A stretch of 64,000 nucleotides of DNA from Allodiplogaster sudhausi. Taxonomy: Eukaryota > Nematoda > Chromadorea > Rhabditida > Diplogasteridae. Made by a program: the position numbers and the translations under genes. Where the stretch lies: assembly GCA_945643635.1 (NCBI GenBank), contig CALZFC010000009.1, positions 7,306,001 to 7,370,000 on the forward strand, given 5' to 3'. This document shows, in pieces, positions 16,950 to 39,725 of the stretch; the stretch's first letter is position 1, and every line of letters begins with the position of its first letter. The notes beneath the pieces are model-generated. The model saw nothing but the letters and a program-made list of their open reading frames with translations. It searched no databases and was not told where the DNA came from.

Positions 16950-17110
16950 CTGACAGCTGAGTCTACCCTCCATCCGGTACCGTACTCCCATTGCGCACTC
17001 CATTGGCGGGCTGTTACCCAGGGGGCGGGGCCTCAGGGGTGCCTAGACCGCTCGCCCCGCCCCTGGAGAGGACGTTGAGGCGTCCGCAGGGGGGCCGTAT
17101 CCAGAGCGGG
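16950..17110 (+). promoter_or_regulatory. GC-rich promoter of unc-3 with inverted GC boxes
   Basis: A 160-base GC island in AT-rich surroundings, ending about 300 bases before the UNC-3 ATG. It holds GGGGCGGGGC at 17022-17031 and its exact inverted copy GCCCCGCCCC at 17054-17063, 22 bases apart, plus ATTGG (reverse CCAAT) at 17002. Two opposed Sp1/KLF-type boxes suggest a promoter. No TATA box is seen. Confidence 0.5.
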
Positions 17111-17404
17111 TTGGGAGACGCGGCCGGCCTGTCTTCTAATGAAGACGAGGTCCCTTGGGGCGTGATAGAGCATTCGGGAACCGGAGAGTGAGTGAGGGAG
17201 CGAGAGAAAGAGAGTAAGAGGGAAGCAGCCAGCCAGATAGGACTGGAAGAAGCGAGGAGGACGACGGGTGGCGAATTTGAACTGAAGCCATAGAAGAGAT
17301 AGGCCTCAACCCCGGCCCAGCCACTCCCGGAGGACGTCCAGGCAAGAGTGGTCCGTTGGGGACTTGCGCCAGCTGCCGTTCGTGTATGCCCGAGGGCCCC
17401 CTCC

Positions 17405-28951
<11,547 letters not shown>

Positions 28952-31900
28952 CAAATTGCCTCTACTCGACTTTCTTCAATAGTCACGCAGATATAACATA
29001 AAGTGATTTGTCTAGAATATGCAGAAGAAGAACTTGTATATTGTGGTCCGAAGAGTTCGCAGTGACCAAGGGTCTCATCACAGTGTCAAAGAATATTTAT
29101 TTCTGATATGTATTGACGCAATAGCAATACCCTTGCGACCTCTATTTTTTAAACATGTTTTTTTTTTAATTTATCGCCGACTTTTACTTCAGAAAGCTTT
29201 ATGAGACTTGTCAAGCCACTTGAAAAACATGCCATATTTGTGCTCATAATGATTCTCGTACATGATCTCATCGATAATTTGATCTCCATGCGTGACACCT
29301 TTTCTGACAGCAATATACCTCCTGATGTTTTATATTTTCTTTTATTCTTAAATTAATTTAACCGAAATTAGTATTATGGCACCTGAAGTAGTGCTACTGA
29401 GAAGAAAGAGATCGTGGCCTCTTAATTTAGCAATAAATTTCATGAATGAAAAGTCTATGTTACAGATTGTCAAAGGAGAATAAATTATGAAAGCCCTGTG
29501 AAAGCATTGCACTCGTTCGCGTATAACTTACAAATGCACGTACTTGTAATATACACAAGGACGATTCTTCGTGACAAAAAAGACCTACAGAAGTCTCAAA
29601 ATTGGTATTTTAGTTAATTTGTGCTGCTAATATGTATGTAGGTGTTCGATATCAAGAGCTCACTGAAAATACAACTCCTTTATATAAATAGAATATTTAC
29701 GTAATTTCGGCGACTTATCCCTACTGATAAACGCATGTCGATGTTTGTCTTTGAAACATCAGCACACCCGTTTCAACATTGTCAAGGCATTATGTTGTCT
29801 CCAAGTTGCCCAAATAACTTGTCGATGTATCTTACTTGGCAAGTTCCACGCCAAAGTTCCGAATCCATCCGTTCCTTGGCTGAATAGCCTTAAATTTAAT
29901 CCCTTTCAATGTTCCAACATATCGAAAAGATGTTCATCCCATTGCCCACGAACAAGCTTCATGCTTAGTTTTGATGGCTCATTGATACCATTTCGCCATT
30001 TATATGGAACAGATGGATCATAGTATTAATAAGTTCGCAAATAATTAAGCAATGTACTTTTTTGTACCATTCTTGAGCCAACAAGCGAACAAGGAATTCG
30101 GTGATGACAACTTGAACGGAGATTCGGTAGGTGCTCTCTCGCCGTCACACACTCTCTCGCTTTTCTCTCATTCAGTCATTCTTCTTTCGCGGTCACGGCT
30201 AGCAAAGCATGCGTGTTCTGCTATTCAGCGAGCTAGCAACCTGTCTTCTCTCGCAGGAGCCAGTGCTACCTTGCGTGGCACTCTGCTGGTCTTCCACTCT
30301 CTCATCTCACGCCTGCTCTCTCCCCTCTCACTTTTATTCGGCTTCTTTGAACCCTCTCACTCTCACTGTCCCCCTCTAACTTGCTCCATCTCCTTTCTCT
30401 CACTCTGCTTTCTCTGCTCCTCTCACTCTCTCGCATTTCGTTGCTTTGCCCGCCGCCGGCACTGCACTCACCGAATTCGTTGACACGGCGTTGCTCTAGA
30501 TGAGATAGAAATAGATGTGACAAGAAGGGTGGTGATGATTGAGAGAAAGAGAAGTGGAGATGGAAGAAGAATGGAGAAGAGAGGAGAAGAGAAGAGAAGA
30601 GAGACTCGCAAGAAGTGTGGGAGTTTGAAAAGGAAAATGTAATGACTGAGAGAATGTGCTAGAAAAAAAGTTGATCTTTTTTTTCACCAGCTAATCGGTT
30701 TCAAGATTAAATTCGTCTTCATGTATCTTTTTTTCCTAACTCTCATATGTAGATGATAAATAAACGAAACTCTGATTAGATCTACGGCTCAAACTAACTG
30801 ATGACTGTCGAATTCATTAATTCGATTTCACATCTTATTGCTTTTCTGAGTACTCGTATTCATTGTTGCACTACACAGCTGATTCTGAGGGGGCATAACT
30901 TTATTTCAGTGACATTGAAATAAATGATAAATTCTAAAAATCATAAAATATAGATACAAACATATGTATATCATAATTTGCCACTAAACAACTGCAGGCT
31001 TATCCAGACAAATACAAATAAACGGCAGTTTGATTTCACATTATACACGATAAATCAATAAGATCAAATATTCATTTGCTGAAATAACATAGCATCTGTA
31101 AAAGCGAAAACGAATGCGAACTAAAATAGAATAATTGAAGTTACAGCTATGATAGCTCAAGGTTGGCATGAAATTAGACAACTATGTCTTGTAAAATGCA
31201 ATGAATTGGCAGAAAACCGACATATGGCTTGCTTAACCGTATTTGAATTTAATTTTGACTGCGAAACTTCAGAGATTTAATGTTAAAAAGCAAATGAAGA
31301 AGTGTAGGGCAAGAAATTGTGAGCTTGAAAAAGATTGAACATTAAGTTAGTCATGAAGATTAAAGAGAGATAAAAATCAAGTATTCTAAATTCACTTCAA
31401 ATAAGTTTCCCTTTGATTATCGCAAGAAAAAATTTTGAAATGGACGAAACCAAGGGATTGAATGAAATGTAGAAGCGTTGCTTATACATATATCATATGG
31501 TTGGTAAACTAATATACATGTATGTATAAAAAAACCCCGATGAAAATAAATTTAAATTTATGTTGAAAATGATGAAAAGAAAAAAAGAATTTCATTCTAA
31601 GGGAATTAGTTCAATAAATACGAACAATGTGCAATAGCGAATTTGAATAGGAAACATAAGAGCAATTATAAATATAAAAATTACAACTTTTCTGCGACTT
31701 TAACACGTATTTGGTGCAATAAACATAGAAAGTTGGTAAATCAACAAAAAACATTCCAATTCGAAGGAGCGGAAGTTCGTCTCTTGTTGATAGCCATTCC
31801 GCACGCTGGCCGTCGTTGCAGAAACGCGAGCATGGCGTCGAAAGGACGCGCATTTCGACGAAGTATCGATATCGAGGAGGAGGGGATAAGCGAGAGAGTA

Positions 31901-34900
31901 ACAGAGAAAGGAGAAAGAGAGAGAGAGCGAGAGGTGAGAGACACAAAAGGATGAGCCGCGGTTTGGCTGATGAGCAGGAGAGGTTTCGTTGAAGGCGCAG
32001 AGTATCGGCGGATTTCGTCGACAATGGTCCATTTGATGCTCAGCCTCCTCCTCCGCTCCCTTCCCCGCCTTGTTCGCCTAACCATCTCTTCTCTTTCTCT
32101 TCCCTCTCTTCTATATCTCTTCCCTCTCTTCTCTATCTCTTCCTTCTCTTCTCTATCTCTTCCCTCACTTCTCTCGTTCATCTCTCCCCCTCCCCCACCT
32201 ATTAATCTCAAACTCCTCTCTCAATTCTTTTCTCACTACTCTCCTGTTGCGCACTTTTTCTCTCCTTCTAACCGCCTGTCAACGTATTGGTCGAGAAAAT
32301 TAGAAATGACATTTTAGGTTCTCACACTCTAACGGACACCCTCTTCTCTTCACAAATTCTCTCAACTTGTTCTCCCCTTTTTTATCTCAATCAACCATCT
32401 TATTCTTTTTCTTTCTCTTTCAATGCTTTCCTTTTTTATTCTTATCATGATATGAACTGAAGAGATGAGGAAGAAGGCGAAATGGAAGTGTGCAAAAGAT
32501 ATCGACATCTGACAGATCGAAGAAACGGAACGCAACGAAATGGAAATGAATTCTATGCCGAGATGTTTGCACTCTTGCAAATTTAGTGCCAAAATTTTTC
32601 TTTTTTTGGCAAGCATTCAAATGAGCTATTATTCAACATTTGAATATGTCAAGAAAAGTCAAGGGAAAACGTCACACGAACACATGAAGCGAAAGGGCAT
32701 GACATGGAACGTGAAGCCCTGAAGGCTGTCACTGACGTCCACTCCTTTTGGGTGTTAAGGTTGCCGTGCAACAAATGTTTTGATAGGAACAAAGGGAAAG
32801 AGAGAAAGCATTCTCCCTTGAGAGAGCATCTCACAACCAGCGTCAGAGTCCTTTCGCAGCCGCTCTGCCCTTTTCGTGCCAGGAATGCCGGACAACAGGC
32901 TCGCGCTTGCAAGCTGACGCAGTAATGAAGCACTAGATAAGCAGGGCTCCGCAAGGGGAGCATGCATCCAGGAAGCCTCCGTTTCTACCTCTCACTCTCC
33001 TTCTCTCATCCCAATAGTCGACCACACACCCTCACCATCTCTTTGTGAACTGGCTGATAGCGATGCCCACTCTGTAAAGCCCCCCCCCTCTTTATTGCTT
33101 ACAATAGAGAGATTAGTCTGATAACAGTTCCGTGTTATCAGTGGAATGGTGGAGTCCTCCACGGGCTGCCCATTTCCCGCCCCGGGTCAGAGTCTGCGAC
33201 TTCCTTTCTTGCATTAATTTATTTGTTCCACTTATTTGATAATTGATTTCACCTACCACAGCTTGCCCAAGATCGAAAGTATTTTCTGGCTGTGTCCGAA
33301 ATTTTGTATTCAATAGCCTGTGATCGTGGCACATTGTGCAAGCCGGTTTGTGTGATATTTTCCTGGAATTTTATCTAGAGTTAAAAAGAATATATTGCTT
33401 TAAAAAGATAACCATTTTCAAAACTGAAACATCTTTTTTTATACTTCATTCCCTTTCGTATTGCAGCTATAAATTATCTGAATGAAGTTCGCTTTGCCAA
33501 TTTATTGAACAGCACTCTCGAATTGATATCTTTATTTAAGGCCGTAGTGTGTATTGCCAGGTATGCTTTTAGCCCAGAGACACAGACTACGCACTACAAC
33601 CACCGCGTGTACACCACTGATCAGTCCTTTCTCTCATTCTCTCTCCTTACTTCTCTCCTATTTTTTTCATCTTTCATGCCCTTCCTCCTTTTTGTTTCCC
33701 TCGTAGTACTTTTTCTCACTTTCATCACTCTTTCTTCTCATTCTTCTCTTTCTTCTTTCATCTCTTTCTCACTCTCTTTCTCCTCTTCTTTGGTTCATCA
33801 GCATAAAGCAGAGCAGTTCTCATTACCTGACGACATAACTGGCGCGAAACGTGTAAACAAACCCATCTCTCTCATTCCTTCTACACATGATTCCATTTTT
33901 GGCTGACTTCTATAAACCAACTCGTTATTTATGACATCGCAAAACCCAGAGATGAGTATTCTTATCTCTCAATGATGTCGAGCGAACTTTCGCGCTCTCT
34001 CGACGAGTTGGTCTGAGAAAAAATGTTAATTAGTGTCCCGTAACCGACTAAGTTAGTCAGCTTGGCAAATATGACGTGAACAAGGGACTGATAAGATTGG
34101 TGATTTATGGATATTCTAACAGATGGAGAAGAATCTAAATTCCCTATAGTACATTAAGGCATTTCTCAGAGTGACATAGAATAAGGGCAGATTTAGAGGT
34201 GATAAAAAGTGCATTGGTTTCCATGTTCAGAGAATGTGAGGAAGTATGTCCAGTGTTCTGTGAAAAGAAGCAGGCCTAAGCTAAGAGAACGAGAGTTAAT
34301 AGACTGATACTGAGAGAGGGAGAGTGTTTAATACGCGAGAGAATAACTAGGTGTACATACTCTCGCGCTCGCTAAAATTTAGTAACAGGCAGCGTGGCGG
34401 GTGGGCTAAAAATAGTGCACTCTCACCTCGAAGAACCGGCCTATATTGAGACCAAGCGAAAAGGAGATAGATGGATAAGAATGATGACTAAAGTGAGAGA
34501 GAGAGAGTGAGGGAAGAGAGGACCGTTCATGAATGATACTGGAATGTAAAGTGACTGGACTGCTTCCGGTCCTAGAAAGGACGTATGCCAAGAGGTTGAC
34601 TACGATCTTATCCCATTTATCAACCGGATAACAACAAATAGTCTAGCCCACTAGTTAGTCCTTCTTTTCCGCTGCGCCCTTATATTTCACTACCGGATGA
34701 GACCAAGCACGACCTGACCTGTTATTTCTGACCATTTCGAAGTGCTGAAGCAATGATAGTAAATAACTGAGTTGGTGGCAAGTGTGACACGACTGTACAC
34801 AGTACATACATACAATCTAACCCACCCCCCCCTATTCCTCTTCGTTCCACAACACCAATTGGCATATTATAAATTGCATCAGTCTCGTCCAACATGACCT

Positions 34901-35800
34901 CTCCCGCTCGCCTCACTCCCTTCTCTAATGGATTACGCCAGCTGTCTAGCCTACCGCTGGCGACCCACACGAACACGGGGCATATTATGAGATGGTCTGT
35001 TTAGTTTGTCTCTTGGTATGAGAAAAAGGCCTCGTGCTCTCTGGTAATCGTGAACACACTCTCTTTCTCTTCCTCTTTCACTCTTTCTCTTTTGCCATCT
35101 CTCATTCCCTTGTACATAATATCTCTCATCCACCTTCACTTGCTCACCTTCTCTCCCATCCCATTAGTCCACCATCTCACTCCTGCATTGCTTGGTCCAA
35201 TCTCTTTTCCCTTCGCTCATCTCTTCCCTTTCATTTCTCTCATCCACTCTCTTTTCACTCCATTCTCTCTCGATCTCTTCTCTCTTCTATTTCGATCAGT
35301 AAATCTGATGCAAGAGTGGAATGAGACGAATGTAATGCGGGCCAAGCAAAGTACAGTAAGCCTAGACTTCCGCTTATGAACAGGACCCAAGATGGTTACA
35401 AACTTTCAATCTTGCTAAAATTAACTCATGATATGCCAAATATGAAGTGTTTCTGTGAAGGCGGAACGATGTTGGCAGTTCGCCAGAAGCTTCTCTGTGG
35501 TCACAGCGACTGCGAGGATGACTGTGGCTCTTCGAGCAATTGCCGCGATCATTCGACATCATGCTCTCATTACAATGAGCTATGTACACGCATAACAGAA
35601 TTGGCCAAAGTGGTGTGATCATGATGACGGTCTCTGCTTCTCTGGCCAAGCTCTCCTTTGTCTCTGACCGTCTACCTTATCCGTGCACTCTCTCATAGCC
35701 ACTCTGCTCGTCTTGCTCTCTTCCTCTACCGTACTCTCTCTCATTCTCCCACTACCATCACCTTGACGGTCGGTCACGTTGCGATTTCATCATCGCTCGT
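28952..35800. other. Intergenic, about 6.8 kb
   Basis: No supportable gene. AT-rich DNA (28950-31650) gives way to CT/GA-rich tracts at 30130-30660, 31900-32270, 33620-33800, 35050-35290 and 35640-35760. A 270-base open stretch at 29745-30023 and a Cys-rich frame at 35440-35618 were examined and not accepted. The 3' end of unc-3 transcripts must lie in the first part, but no single poly(A) signal stands out. Confidence 0.5.
32095..32175. repeat. Tandem repeat, about 20-base unit, four copies
   Basis: Four imperfect head-to-tail copies of a pyrimidine-only unit close to TCTCTTCCCTCTCTTCTATA, varying at one to three positions per copy. Confidence 0.75.
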
Positions 35801-35819
35801 GCGACGTAGGCGGGCCGTG

Positions 35820-36045
35820 AGAAAGCGGCGCTAGAGATCGGCCGAGTGCGAGTGGCGAGAGAGTACAGCGGCGGCGGAGGGCGCAGAGTGGCGAGAACGA
35901 GAGAGCGCAGAGGCCGGCGGAGAGGCGCACAGTCCGCCAGCGTAACTCAGCGCCGCGTGCGACTTTGCGTTGAAAGGGGCGGGCGGGCTGCGGCCGACTC
36001 GCAGACCGGGCTATATATATTAGAGGGCAGTGTAAGCTCGGCCAC
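35820..36045 (+). promoter_or_regulatory. GC-rich TATA promoter of the tyrosine aminotransferase gene
   Basis: A strongly GC-rich 200-base block ends in GGGGCGGGCGGG (GC boxes, near 35978) and then a clear TATA box, CTATATATATTA at 36011-36022. Transcription would start near 36045, giving a 5' UTR of about 290 bases before the preferred ATG at 36336. It is the only TATA box at consensus spacing to a real gene in the window. Confidence 0.6.
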
Positions 36046-36335
36046 AGCCAACTGCACCCTCAGCTGCCTTCCAAGAGAAGCTCAGTGCACTTAGCAGCTC
36101 AAGCAGGGCTTCAGGAGCTCCTGCTTCTTCTTATTTTTATTCTTCTGCCTTTTTTCCCTCGCTGCCTCTACCGTAGTCCTTCTCTGGTCTCACTCTCATG
36201 TCTCTTATTTGCTTGAACGCCGCGTCCGATCATAACAGCACTCTTCGCATCCAACTCATTGGTCATTCACCCGTTCTTGCAGCAACTCGCTCCAACTTTC
36301 AACTCTCTCAACTCTCTCACTCTCTCACACACATC

Positions 36336-38519
36336 ATGCCTGCCCACAAGCACAGCCGTGACTACGCTCGTGAGCTCTCTTCCAAGCTCGAGAAGACGGA
36401 CGTCCAGATCGTGAGTTTCCGCTTTCGATTCACTTCTCGAATCTTCTCTCTGTTCCTCTGCTTCTCTCTCTCTCTCTCTCTCTCTCTGATCTTCTTTCCT
36501 CTCCATCTATCCATAACCGAGATACGCTTGCATTCCTTTCTCATCCTTTCTCTTCTTGCACACTTCCCACCAATTCCTCATCTTCTCATGTCTCATCTTC
36601 ACTTATCCTTTCCCTGTCAACGAAAGAGAGGAAGGAGCTAAAAGAGGAATGGGATGAACTGGAAGAAAGTTAGAGACTTTGCGCATTTTCGTAAGGATCG
36701 AGAGAACGTGCTCATTACAAAAAGATGCAGAATCGTTAGTCTTTGGTCCAAGTGTCACCGTTATCAATCTCGTTGCGAGCGGAACTATCTTGTGTTCTAG
36801 ACGCAATTCATCGCAGCATACTCCAAAACACACCATTCTTTCTTTCGATTGCTCTGGAGACATCTCATTCTATTTTAATATGTGCTAAGGTCATTTCATA
36901 TTCCGTAACTTCCACCTTGCAGATCAACTCGTTCCGTGCATGCGGTGACTGGAAGCCGCTCGCCGCCTCGGCGCACTCGCGCAACACGGTCAACCCGATC
37001 CGTCGCATCTGCGACGCGATGGCCGTGCCGCCGAACCCGGACAAGAGCCTTATAAAACTACACCTGGGCGATCCGACACTGACGGGCACGCTGCAGCCAG
37101 CGGCCTCCGTGACACGCGCCGTGCAGGACGTCGTGGCCGCCCACAAGTACGACGGCTATCTCCCGTCCACGGGCTGCCCCGCCGCCCGCCAGGCGGTCGT
37201 CGAGCATTTCTCTTGCGAAGAGGCCCCTTTCACTGCTGATGACGTCATCCTTGCCTCGGGCGCCTCCCATGCACTCCAGCTTGCCATCGAAGCCATTGCC
37301 GACCCCGGAGACAACATCCTCATCCCGAATCCCGGCTTCCCGCTCTACTCCACGCTCTGCAGACCCCATGGCATCGAGGTAAATACACACATTCAACATG
37401 CAGCATCTCATTTAGAAAATGAGCAGAAATGAATCTGACTTTAAAAAAAAGAGAATTTGTCTAATATATGCCTTGCCTTCCAGGACCGCGCCTACCGCCT
37501 GAACATGCAGAAGGGCGCCTGCGTTGACCTCATGCACCTCGAGTCCCTGATCGACGAGCGAACGCGCGCCATCATCGTCAACAATCCCTCGAACCCGACC
37601 GGCGCCGTCTTCACGCGCCGCCATCTCGAGGACATCCTCGCCATCGCCAACCGATACCGCGTCCCGATCATTGCCGACGAGATCTATGGCGACCTCGTGT
37701 ACGACGGTGCCGAATTCATCCCGATCGCCACTCTCTCGCCCAAGGTGCCCGTCATCTCCATCGACGGCATCGCCAAGCGGTATGCATTTCCTCTCATTTA
37801 TTCAGTAGATTGGAATGTTCCATTTATACTGTTTACACAACTTGTATTAACTCATTTTCCTAATCCATTCCATCTTCAGCTGGTTGGTGCCTGGCTGGCG
37901 GCTGGGATGGTGCATCGTGCACGACCGCTTCGATGTGCTCGCGGACGTCAAGCGTGGCATGGTCGCCCTCTCACAGAAGATTGTTGGACCGAACGCCATC
38001 GTCCAGGGCGCGCTCCCCGCCATCCTCCGCGACACACCGCAAGAGTTCTTCGAGAACACCAAGCGCATCATTGCCGCGAACGCCCGTATTGTTTACGAGT
38101 GCCTGCAACGAGTGCCCGGCCTGATCCCGGTGAAGCCACAGGGCGCCATGTACATGATGGTCGGCATCGAGCGCCGTGTCTACGGCGAGGAGACGCCCTT
38201 TGTGCAAGGCCTGATCCGCGAGCAGTCCGTGTTCTGTCTGCCCGGCACCGCTTTCTCAGCACCCGGCTGGCTCCGCCTCGTGCTCACCTACCCCGAGGAG
38301 GTGACGCGAGACGCGTGCGAACGAATCATCGAGTACTGCGAGTCGCACTCGCTTCTCGATGAAGACGAGCTGCTTGTCATGGCCATGGAGGCCGCCGCCG
38401 TTTCCGAGTCGGCTGCTGTCGCCGTCGATGACGAAGGCTGCAACTCGGCCGACGAGGGATGCGACTTTGACTCGTCCTCCCCTGACGACTCTGATGACAA
38501 CTGCCCCCTCTTCCCCTAG
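36336..38519 (+). CDS. tatn-1: Tyrosine aminotransferase, 4 exons, 488 aa
   Basis: Cytosolic PLP enzyme that moves the amino group of tyrosine to 2-oxoglutarate, the first step of tyrosine breakdown. Exons: 36336-36410, 36923-37378, 37484-37779, 37880-38519, all phases consistent. The class I/II aminotransferase fold is complete: KYDGYLPSTGCPAARQAV, ASGASHALQLAIEAI, NPGFPLYSTLC, VNNPSNPTG with ADEIYGDLVYDG, and the PLP-lysine segment GIAKRWLVPGWRLGW, whose Lys lies at the exon 3/4 border. GAMYMMVGIE and EQSVFCLPGTAFSAPGWLRL follow as in TAT. After YCESHSL the protein adds about 50 residues, Ala/Val- then Asp/Ser-rich, ending NCPLFP; this acidic tail is not usual for TAT. An in-frame ATG at 36198 would add 46 residues of Ser/Leu-rich sequence; 36336 is preferred because MPAHKHSRDYARE looks coding and the extension does not. 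Confidence 0.95.
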
Positions 38520-39085
38520 AGATACAGTCTCTGTTAATTCAGCTCCTCCTGTACACATATCACCCCTCTCAGCTTAGCCTCCCGAGCATGTCGTGACTGT
38601 CCGGTACGGGTTCACTTGCTGAGACAGAGTCTGTTTCCATTTCTTGCTGCCCCTTCTCTTCATTTTCAGCAGCATCTTCGTTCCTATTTTAGTTCTCTCT
38701 CTTTCTCTTCATCTGATGAGTCCTTTCGTGCTTCTCTTTCTCATTACGCGTTCATGATCTTCTTCCATTGATCCCAACTTTTTCTTCTTCTTCTTCTTCT
38801 TATGTAATTATTCCTCGCATTAAAGTGCAGTGCATATTAAGTAAGTCTTTTCCCCGCTTAATCTACATTATTATTAGAAACTTCTAGCGATCAGTATTAT
38901 TATGATTTCGTTGTATTTATTGCCTTATTCCAAAGTAAGCCATTTGTCTTCCATTACACAGTCTTCACTCAAAGCTTTGGTACTTTGAAAGCTCGTATTT
39001 CACCTCGTTATCATGCAATCACTTCTCGCCCTTGGCTGTTCTTCCTCGTATTTTTGCTGTCATTAAATAATCGAATGCTTTGATG

Positions 39086-39091
39086 AATAAA
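39086..39091 (+). terminator. Candidate poly(A) signal of tatn-1
   Basis: AATAAA 567 bases after the TAG. The intervening DNA is pyrimidine-rich and without open frames, as expected of a 3' UTR. Nearer variants (such as ATTAAA at 38820) are possible alternatives. Confidence 0.35.
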
Positions 39092-39725
39092 TCGACTCAA
39101 AAATAGATGTCTAGCATGAATGAAACGGAGGCTTTGCTTTCCAACATGGAACACTTTAAATGAATCCTGCTAAAAAGTTCTACGAGGTCAGGCAAAAATA
39201 ACTTGCTACTTTCAATATACTCCCCATAAATCACAGATACTTATCATTTATTCTATGCGCTCCCAAGTAAGTGAAAGAAATTAAAATAACAAACGAAGAA
39301 AGTATACACTTTTTCAAATCATATATTCAACATAGTCCTTGCTTATTTTTGAATTAAAAAAAGAAAAATTTATATCTTAATATATCCGTTGAAGAGATGG
39401 CATGGTTTTTATGTTGAGAATTTTGACGAATACTTAGCGAGTTACTGTCAATGAATGGAAATTCATCAGAAAGTAAGCAAGTCCGATGAATATGTATGTA
39501 TGTTCATTACGGTCTCTATTCAACCCTCTTTTGGAAAGCGTTAGAATTCTGCGGGGACTTTGAGAAGAGTAAAGCTTCATTCATAACGAATAATTTCATG
39601 ACATCTTGCAGTGTATACATGTATAAATAGGTATGTATAGTAATTGAATATTTGATTATGAGAGAGCATACATGTGCAAACAACATGTTTGTGATTCTCT
39701 AACTGATCGAATAAGCTCAGATCTG

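Noticed and set aside
29745..30023. Open frame on both strands with a protein-like composition
   Set aside because: The minus strand reads GQWDEHLFDMLEH before a stop. I considered a transposase remnant but could match no family. There is no terminal repeat and no further exon.
35376..35618. Cys-rich open frame (CFCEGG ... CGHSDCEDDCG)
   Set aside because: The cysteine spacing suggested a secreted peptide, but there is no signal peptide, no splice partner and no conserved spacing known to me; its 5' half is AT-rich and non-coding in character.
36198..36335. N-terminal extension of tyrosine aminotransferase from an upstream in-frame ATG
   Set aside because: The 46 extra residues are Ser/Leu/His-rich and derive from CT-rich 5' UTR-like DNA; a clear start follows at 36336.
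38256..38558. Minus-strand open frames under the TAT gene
   Set aside because: Shadows of a GC-rich coding exon; they have no splice logic or family similarity.
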